This document shows positions 5,075 to 9,552 of a DNA stretch of 9,552 bases, piece after piece. The first letter of the stretch is position 1. Each line of letters starts with the position of its first letter. Source of the DNA: Candidatus Mcinerneyibacteriota bacterium. Its GTDB lineage: Bacteria; AUK180; JAQVHJ01. The notes beneath the pieces were generated by a model. That model did not search any database. It was given only the letters and a program-made list of their open reading frames with translations, and was not told the origin of the DNA. The stretch is from NCBI GenBank assembly GCA_030630935.1, contig DAOVMD010000083.1, positions 1 through 9,552 of the forward strand, read 5' to 3'. A program made the translations under genes and the position numbers.

Positions 5075-7198
5075 TTAAGAAGCTTTGCTCTGGAGTAATT
5101 TAAATTGATAATATTTTCTATCTTTAAACTCTTCTTTCTTGCCCTTATTCCAATTCTTAACAGGTCTAAAATATCCAACAACTCTGGAATAGACTTCTGA
5201 CTCAACTCCACATTCCGGACAATTAAAATGTTCACCACGGATATATCCGTGATTTTTACAAATACTGAATGTTGGTGTAATTGTGTAATAAGGCAGGCTG
5301 TACTTACTTGCTATTTTCTTTACTAATGCTTTACAGGTATCCCCATCAGATAATGATTCACCAAGGAAAATATGAAGAACGGTTCCACCTGTATATTTTT
5401 TCTGAAGATCATCCTGATGGTCAAGTGCTTCAAATACATCGTTTGTATAATTAACCGGTAGAGCACTCGAATTGGTATAATAGGGTTCATCAGTTCCTGC
5501 TTGAATTATATCGGGATATTGGTTCTTATCAATCCGTGCAAGGCGATATGAGGTGCCTTCGGCAGGGGTAGCTTCAAGATTATAAATGTTCCCGGTCTCA
5601 GTCTGGAAATCCTGAATTTTATTTCTCATGAAATCTAAAACTTCAATGCCGAATGCCTTGCCTTCAACAGATGCAATACTGGTTTGCATAAAATTTAATA
5701 TGGATTCGTTCAAACCAACAAGACCAATTGTTGAAAAATGATTATCAAATGTTTTTAAATAGCGTTTGGAGTATGGCAATAAACCATTCTCAAGATTCTT
5801 ATCTACAACACTTCTTTTAATCTCAAGTGAGAACTTTGCAAGATCCATTAACTTTTCCAACCTCTCAAAATACTCAGGCTTGGTCTTTGAAAGATAACCT
5901 AACCTTGGCAGGTTAATTGTAACAACTCCAATTGACCCGGTTGATTCTCCTGCTCCAAATAACCCGCCCGTTTTATTCCGCAACTCGCGAAGGTCAAGCT
6001 GAAGCCTGCAGCACATTGACCTGACGTCGGATGGGTTTAAATCGGAATTAACAAAATTCTGGAAATAGGGAAGACCATATTTTGCAGTCATCTTAAATAG
6101 GATATTGGCATTCTCTGAGTCCCAATTAAAATTTTTCGTGATATTATACGTTGGAATAGGGAAAGTGAAAACCCTACCATTTACATCGCCTTCTTCCAGA
6201 ACCTGGAGAAAGGCACGATTGATGATATCCATCTCAGGCTGGAAATCAGAATATGTAACATCAAGACGTTTCCCTCCAAAAATAACATTATCATTTTTTA
6301 AATCATCCGGAACAACCCAGTCAAAAGTCAAGTTAGTAAAAGGAGTCTGCCCACCCCAGCGTGAAGTGATATTAAGGCCAAAAACAAACTGCTGTATTGA
6401 TTGCTTAACCGCTTCGTAAGAAAGATTATCAAAACGGATAAACGGTGCAAGGTACGTATCAAATGAAGAAAAAGCCATCGCCCCTGCCCATTCATTCTGG
6501 AGAGTTCCCAGGAAATTAACCATCTGCCCCAAAGCAGTTTCCAAATGTTTTGGCGGACCTGATTCAACCTTACCATCAACTCCATTAAAACCCTCTTCTA
6601 ATAACTGGCGAATTGACCAGCCTGCACAATAACCCGCAATCCCCATTGAAAGATCATGAATATGAAAATCTCCGGAAATATGTGAGTCGGCTATATCTGA
6701 AGGATAAATTGTACTTAATGTATAATGTGCTAATACCGAACCGGCTGAATGAAGCATCAAGCCCGATATTGAATAATCCGAATTGCTATTCTCATTAACC
6801 CGCCAATCTGATTGACCTAAATACCCATCGATAGTCTTATCAACTTCCATAATTACTTTACGAAGCTGGCGCATCTTAGAATGCTGGGCTCGATAAAGAA
6901 TAAATGCTTTAGCTGTCTTTGCAAAACCGTTGTCCATTAAAACCTGCTCCACTACATCTTGAACATTTTCAACTGTAGGGACCATGCCCTCTTCTTTAAA
7001 CGTAGCTTCTAATAACTCATTTACATCATTCGTAAATCTTAACGCAATCTTCTTGTTTCCTTCCCTAGTCGCTAAAAAAGATTTGTAAATCGCGCCAACT
7101 ATCTTGTTCTTCTTGAAACGGTCTATGGTGCCGTCGCGCTTTTGAATCTTGGTTAACTTCTTTGGCTTCTCAAAATTAATATTAAAATTGGTAAGCAT
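5075..7198 (-). CDS. nrdD: Anaerobic (class III) ribonucleoside-triphosphate reductase
   Basis: NrdD reduces ribonucleoside triphosphates to deoxynucleotides in the cytoplasm without oxygen, using a glycyl radical. The 707-residue protein is full length. An ATP-cone allosteric domain occupies ~15-107 (KRDGTIDRFKKNKI...). The catalytic barrel includes C191 in GYCAGWS, the likely thiyl-radical cysteine, and MCCRL with C396/C397. Other landmarks are GLNITSRWGGQTPFTNLTFDW (274-294), TGSIGVVTINLPRLGY (420-435) and EGTSYRLAR (547-555). C647, H650, C660 and C663 probably form the zinc site. The radical glycine is G675 in RVVGYFRP. GGAGGAGGAGG (7214-7204), five bases upstream, fixes the ATG start. 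It is first in an operon with nrdG. Whether formate or thioredoxin is the reductant cannot be settled from motifs here. Confidence 0.97.
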   Translation of the reverse strand: MLTNFNINFEKPKKLTKIQKRDGTIDRFKKNKIVGAIYKSFLATREGNKKIALRFTNDVNELLEATFKEEGMVPTVENVQDVVEQVLMDNGFAKTAKAFILYRAQHSKMRQLRKVIMEVDKTIDGYLGQSDWRVNENSNSDYSISGLMLHSAGSVLAHYTLSTIYPSDIADSHISGDFHIHDLSMGIAGYCAGWSIRQLLEEGFNGVDGKVESGPPKHLETALGQMVNFLGTLQNEWAGAMAFSSFDTYLAPFIRFDNLSYEAVKQSIQQFVFGLNITSRWGGQTPFTNLTFDWVVPDDLKNDNVIFGGKRLDVTYSDFQPEMDIINRAFLQVLEEGDVNGRVFTFPIPTYNITKNFNWDSENANILFKMTAKYGLPYFQNFVNSDLNPSDVRSMCCRLQLDLRELRNKTGGLFGAGESTGSIGVVTINLPRLGYLSKTKPEYFERLEKLMDLAKFSLEIKRSVVDKNLENGLLPYSKRYLKTFDNHFSTIGLVGLNESILNFMQTSIASVEGKAFGIEVLDFMRNKIQDFQTETGNIYNLEATPAEGTSYRLARIDKNQYPDIIQAGTDEPYYTNSSALPVNYTNDVFEALDHQDDLQKKYTGGTVLHIFLGESLSDGDTCKALVKKIASKYSLPYYTITPTFSICKNHGYIRGEHFNCPECGVESEVYSRVVGYFRPVKNWNKGKKEEFKDRKYYQFKLLQSKAS

Positions 7199-7290
7199 CT
7201 AAACCTCCTCCTCCGTGGGTTGTGAGTTAAATCTACGCAATTCTACAGTTTCATTCTAAAAAAGCAACGTTAAATATAAAATACCTTCAT

Positions 7291-7306
7291 ACACAACATA
7301 TAGTAA
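7291..7306 (-). promoter_or_regulatory. Candidate NrdR box, downstream site
   Basis: ACACAACATATAGTAA resembles the NrdR operator consensus (approximately ACACWATATATWGTGT). It would lie at about +13 to +28 of the nrdD transcript. It is 41 bp (start to start) from the second box, close to four helical turns, so both sites should face the same side of the helix. Confidence 0.65.
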
Positions 7307-7325
7307 AATATTTCAGTATGAGCTA

Positions 7326-7354
7326 ATTATAACACAAGATATTGTTATTGTCAA
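7326..7354 (-). promoter_or_regulatory. Consensus sigma70 promoter of the nrdDG operon
   Basis: On the minus strand a perfect TTGACA (7354-7349), a 17-bp spacer and a perfect TATAAT (7331-7326), with TG one base before the -10, give an extended consensus promoter. Transcription should start near 7319, leaving a ~120-base leader. Such a strong promoter suggests that expression is limited by a repressor, consistent with the overlapping NrdR boxes. Confidence 0.85.
7332..7347 (-). promoter_or_regulatory. Candidate NrdR box in the promoter spacer
   Basis: ACACAAGATATTGTTA (plus-strand reading) has the ACAC-A/T-rich-GT architecture of NrdR operators. It fills the region between the -10 and -35 boxes of the nrdD promoter almost exactly, so bound NrdR would block RNA polymerase. 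NrdR is the ATP/dATP-sensing repressor of ribonucleotide reductase genes in many bacteria. Confidence 0.68.
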
Positions 7355-7459
7355 CGCGTTTTTATTTTTCTTAATTTACTCCCAATATGAGAATATTTAC
7401 AGGGTCAGAGGATTTGTTATATTAAAAATCATTAAAATTTGCTGCGAAAAAATAGCTTT

Positions 7460-7532
7460 GGAATGCATTGATAAGTTTACGAATCAATGCAAAAGAGAAA
7501 AAACCTTGCATCGATTAACATCGATGCATTCC
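7460..7532. repeat. Four-arm palindromic element
   Basis: Four copies of GCATYGAT alternate in orientation: 7465-7472 (+), 7483-7490 (-), 7508-7515 (+) and 7520-7527 (-). The outermost arms extend to GGAATGCATTGAT (7460-7472) and ATCGATGCATTCC (7520-7532), matching at 12 of 13 positions. The element can fold as two adjacent hairpins or one long one, much like bacterial paired REP elements. Confidence 0.75.
7498..7528 (-). terminator. Likely Rho-independent terminator of lpxC
   Basis: On the minus strand, 20 bases past the lpxC stop, a perfect 9-bp stem TGCATCGAT / ATCGATGCA (7528-7520, 7515-7507) with a 4-base loop is followed by AGG and six T's (7503-7498), then CTCTTTT. The three-base gap before the T-run makes it imperfect. 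It is also part of the four-arm palindromic element. Confidence 0.55.
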
Positions 7533-7548
7533 GATAGAATTGTTTTAC

Positions 7549-8484
7549 TTAATTTGAACTTGTTGTAATATGAAATCTGGGACCGGAAACGGTTTCGACT
7601 TGTTCAACTATATCATCAATACTTAATTCGATATCTTCAGATTCGTCTTCCTTAATTTCACCAAACTTCCTTAATAGCCTGACTAACCTGACATCGAGTG
7701 AGTGACCTGACTTATATGCTATTATATGACCTTTTACGGGGTATCCGCAGAGATATAGGTCACCAATTAAATCCAGGATTTTATGCCGGACAAATTCATC
7801 TTTATAGCGTAATCCATCATTTAAAATATCTGTATCCGTAAGAACAATTGCATTATCAAGTGACCCGCCTTTTGCCAGACCATTCTTTCGAAGGTAACTT
7901 ACTTCATCAAGAAAAGTAAATGTCCGGGCTTTACTAATATCATTTATGAAAGTTTTTTCATTTATCTCAAAAAAAGCAGTCTGTTTATTTAGAATTTCCC
8001 GGCCAAAATCAATTGTGTAATTTATCTTGAAATCATTTGAAGGCATAAAAATCAAATGTTTATCACCCTCATCAACTTCTGCAGGTTCTTCTAAAATTAA
8101 ATATTTTTTTATTTGATCCTGTTTCTCAATTCCAACTTTTAAAATCTTCTTTACAAACTCTAACGCACTGCCATCTAAAATCGGCATTTCAATGGAATTA
8201 ACTGAAATATATAAGTTATCTATTCCTAAACCACTCAATGCCGCCAGGAGATGTTCAACCGTAGATATCATACAGCCTTCTTTTCCTAAAGTTACTGCAT
8301 ACCTGGTATCAACTACATTTTCAACAATTGCCTTTATTGGAATACGTTTATTGTCCTTCTGATATAAAAAAACTATTCCCGTATCCGGCGGGGCAGGATG
8401 TAAAATCAATTGTGATAACTCCCCGCTATGGAGAGCGATACCTGTTATCTTGAGTTCGTCCTGTAGTGTTTTTTGAAATGCCAA
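7549..8484 (-). CDS. lpxC: UDP-3-O-acyl-N-acetylglucosamine deacetylase
   Basis: LpxC is the zinc-dependent deacetylase that catalyses the committed step of lipid A synthesis, acting in the cytoplasm on UDP-3-O-acyl-GlcNAc. The 311-residue protein has the family's two-domain duplication. Key residues are visible: STVEHLLAAL with E77 (catalytic) and zinc ligand H78, DGSA (104-107), KARTFTF (185-191), GLAKGG (202-207), and YKDEFVRHKILDLIGDL with H234 and D238 as further zinc ligands. H261 in SGHSLD is the likely catalytic base. It is not fused to FabZ, unlike the Bacteroidota form. The start is a TTG; AAGGA (8495-8491) about seven bases upstream supports it. An acidic tail segment (276-295) precedes the SGPRFHI end. 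It appears monocistronic: no other lpx gene is adjacent, and a terminator-like hairpin follows. Confidence 0.96.
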   Translation of the reverse strand: MAFQKTLQDELKITGIALHSGELSQLILHPAPPDTGIVFLYQKDNKRIPIKAIVENVVDTRYAVTLGKEGCMISTVEHLLAALSGLGIDNLYISVNSIEMPILDGSALEFVKKILKVGIEKQDQIKKYLILEEPAEVDEGDKHLIFMPSNDFKINYTIDFGREILNKQTAFFEINEKTFINDISKARTFTFLDEVSYLRKNGLAKGGSLDNAIVLTDTDILNDGLRYKDEFVRHKILDLIGDLYLCGYPVKGHIIAYKSGHSLDVRLVRLLRKFGEIKEDESEDIELSIDDIVEQVETVSGPRFHITTSSN

Positions 8485-8704
8485 AGTTCTTCCTTGTTTG
8501 TATAATATATGGCAAGTCTTATGCCAAATAAAACATATAACTAATATTATCTCAATATTTTACCAATATCTCGATACTTCCTAACCCTATAAACTAAAAG
8601 ACCGCTCTCCTTAATCCCAAATTACCCAAAAAACTGTGTTAATTGTTCACACTAATACTTGAAGAAATGGGGGTGAAGGGTGAAGTTTTCCAATATTTAG
8701 AGAC
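8485..8704. other. Spacer upstream of lpxC
   Basis: This 220-base spacer has no gene. A 5-bp inverted repeat, TGGCA (8510-8514) and TGCCA (8522-8526), lies just upstream of lpxC. The best promoter-like match, TTGGCA (8527-8522) and TATACA (8504-8499), would start transcription inside the ribosome binding site. The lpxC promoter is therefore unresolved. Confidence 0.5.
8628..8652 (-). terminator. Weak terminator-like hairpin after the exchanger gene
   Basis: On the minus strand, GTGT (8652-8649) pairs with ACAC (8639-8636), with two further A-T pairs inside after one mismatch. AG and six T's (8633-8628) follow. Position, about 50 bases past the exchanger stop, fits termination, but the stem is short. 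Confidence 0.3.
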
Positions 8705-9552
8705 TTACGGTGTGTCGATTATTCTAAAGTGGTAAATTAAGAATAAATAAATGATATAAATAATTAAAATTAAGATACTTTCAATGCTCACAGTTCGTTT
8801 ATGTTTTCTTTTATTCATGATCCCGAATGAAACGATTGAAGCCATTAAAACGAAGACTCCAATTGAGATGATATGAGAATAAGAGACATCGTGAAATAGC
8901 GGGTTTCTAAAGTAGAATATGTCAGAAATACAAATAATCAATAGGTTAAAGAGATTTGAGCCGAAGATATTTCCAATTGCCATATTTACAGAGTTTATTT
9001 TTCTAATAGCTTGAATTGAGACTACGAGTTCCGGCAGTGATGTTGCGAGTGCGAGGAACAGGCTTCCTACAAAAGTATGTCCAAGAATTAAACTTGAGTA
9101 TTTCAATTTAAGTTCAAACAGTGCGATTTTATCAGCTAATATAGACATAATAATTCCGAGGATTACAATCAGTGCTCCAAAGAAGATAAATCTAAATATA
9201 ACCGTTTGTTTACTCAGGTGCAGATATTTCTCTTCAACTGGTAAGGATTCTTCATCAAAACTCAAGTCTTTCATATAGAATTTGATTCCGGTGAAATACC
9301 CTATAAAGATCAAGATTGACGCTCCTGATATAAAGCCAACAGAAAGGTCCGGGTAGAAATTAATACCGAGGAAATTAACCGGTTTAACATTTGTAAAGAA
9401 GACTATTTGCAGTAGAATTATTCCTGTAATAACCAGGGATAATTTAATTGCTTTAATATAATTTTTATGTATTACATTAAATATGGAATTTCCAATAAAA
9501 ATCATTTCTATTACAAAAAGAATTGTCAGATTAAAAATATTACTCCCGATAA
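8705..9552 (-). CDS. Sodium/calcium exchanger-family membrane protein, N-terminus outside window
   Basis: This is a cation:cation antiporter of the Na+/Ca2+ exchanger family (YrbG/CaCA type), an inner-membrane protein that swaps Ca2+ or a similar cation for Na+ or H+. The family has two homologous alpha repeats with ion-coordinating residues. The frame stays open to the right edge: the 15 codons before the Met at 9505 read IGSNIFNLTILFVIE, the end of the first alpha repeat. So that Met is internal and the true start lies beyond 9552. Counting from that Met, the second alpha repeat spans 142-188: GHTFVGSLFLALATSLPEL with E159, and GNIFGSNLFN with G182-S183-N184. A hydrophilic loop with an acidic patch (80-98) separates the halves. 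The stop at 8707-8705 is intact. Ion specificity cannot be read from the sequence. Confidence 0.92.
   Translation of the reverse strand, partial: IGSNIFNLTILFVIEMIFIGNSIFNVIHKNYIKAIKLSLVITGIILLQIVFFTNVKPVNFLGINFYPDLSVGFISGASILIFIGYFTGIKFYMKDLSFDEESLPVEEKYLHLSKQTVIFRFIFFGALIVILGIIMSILADKIALFELKLKYSSLILGHTFVGSLFLALATSLPELVVSIQAIRKINSVNMAIGNIFGSNLFNLLIICISDIFYFRNPLFHDVSYSHIISIGVFVLMASIVSFGIMNKRKHKRTVSIESILILIIYIIYLFLIYHFRIIDTP

Larger units (their letters stand above)
7199..7548. other. Intergenic region between lpxC and nrdD
   Basis: There is no gene here. From the nrdD side it holds a ~120-base leader with a very strong ribosome binding site, two candidate NrdR operators, a consensus promoter, then ~80 bases of AT-rich sequence without clear structure (7380-7458), a four-arm palindromic element and the likely lpxC terminator. 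Confidence 0.8.

Noticed and set aside
6105-6585. Open frames antisense to, or in another frame of, nrdD
   Set aside because: They lie within the highly conserved catalytic core of nrdD and show no independent signals.
8499-8527. TTGGCA-N17-TATACA as the lpxC promoter
   Set aside because: Its start site would fall near 8492, inside the AAGGA ribosome site, so it is not listed as a promoter.
8635-8652. TGTGTTAATTGTTCACAC as a CRP/FNR-like operator
   Set aside because: The half-sites and spacing match neither consensus well, and it lies ~150 bases from the lpxC start, behind a T6 tract that suits a terminator better.

Overview
The window comes from an AT-rich (roughly one-third G+C by eye) Gram-negative bacterium with an anaerobic lifestyle. 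LpxC implies a lipid A outer membrane, and NrdD/NrdG form an oxygen-sensitive class III ribonucleotide reductase. Strong Shine-Dalgarno sites, sigma70-type promoters (TTGACA/TATAAT, 17-bp spacers) and an LpxC not fused to FabZ argue against typical Bacteroidota. The lipoproteins, with an 'NNPFDPDSD'-like linker after the lipid-anchor cysteine, recall Cloacimonadota, Ignavibacteria or related candidate phyla. That placement is an inference.

Layout. Positions 1-366 are noncoding, with a possible leftward promoter and the promoter of the first gene. Two rightward paralogous lipoprotein genes follow (367-1356 and 1848-2825). Their promoters and leader lengths match almost exactly, and a repeat-bearing spacer separates them. 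Positions 2826-3492 are a gene-free, repeat-dense island: two ~100-bp direct repeat copies flanking a GC-rich palindrome and ATTCATT-type simple sequence. Everything to the right is on the minus strand: an operon nrdD (7198-5075), nrdG (5069-4380) and a multi-pass membrane protein (4383-3493), then lpxC (8484-7549), then the 3' part of a Na+/Ca2+-exchanger-family gene that runs off the right edge.

How the genes work together. NrdG, a radical-SAM enzyme, generates the glycyl radical on NrdD, which makes dNTPs without oxygen. The nrdD promoter is a perfect consensus with an extended -10. One candidate NrdR operator fills its spacer exactly and a second lies about four helical turns downstream, so the operon looks NrdR-repressed. 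The third gene overlaps nrdG and so is probably co-translated with it. It has two homologous halves and a faint motif resemblance to CrtYc/CrtYd-type lycopene cyclases, and is the least understood gene here. lpxC commits UDP-GlcNAc to lipid A. The two lipoproteins are probably envelope-displayed beta-rich proteins with a shared anchor module and diverged outer domains.

Most interesting points: the NrdR/promoter architecture, the duplicated lipoprotein expression cassette, the internal duplication of the operon's membrane protein, and several palindromic or repeat elements between genes.
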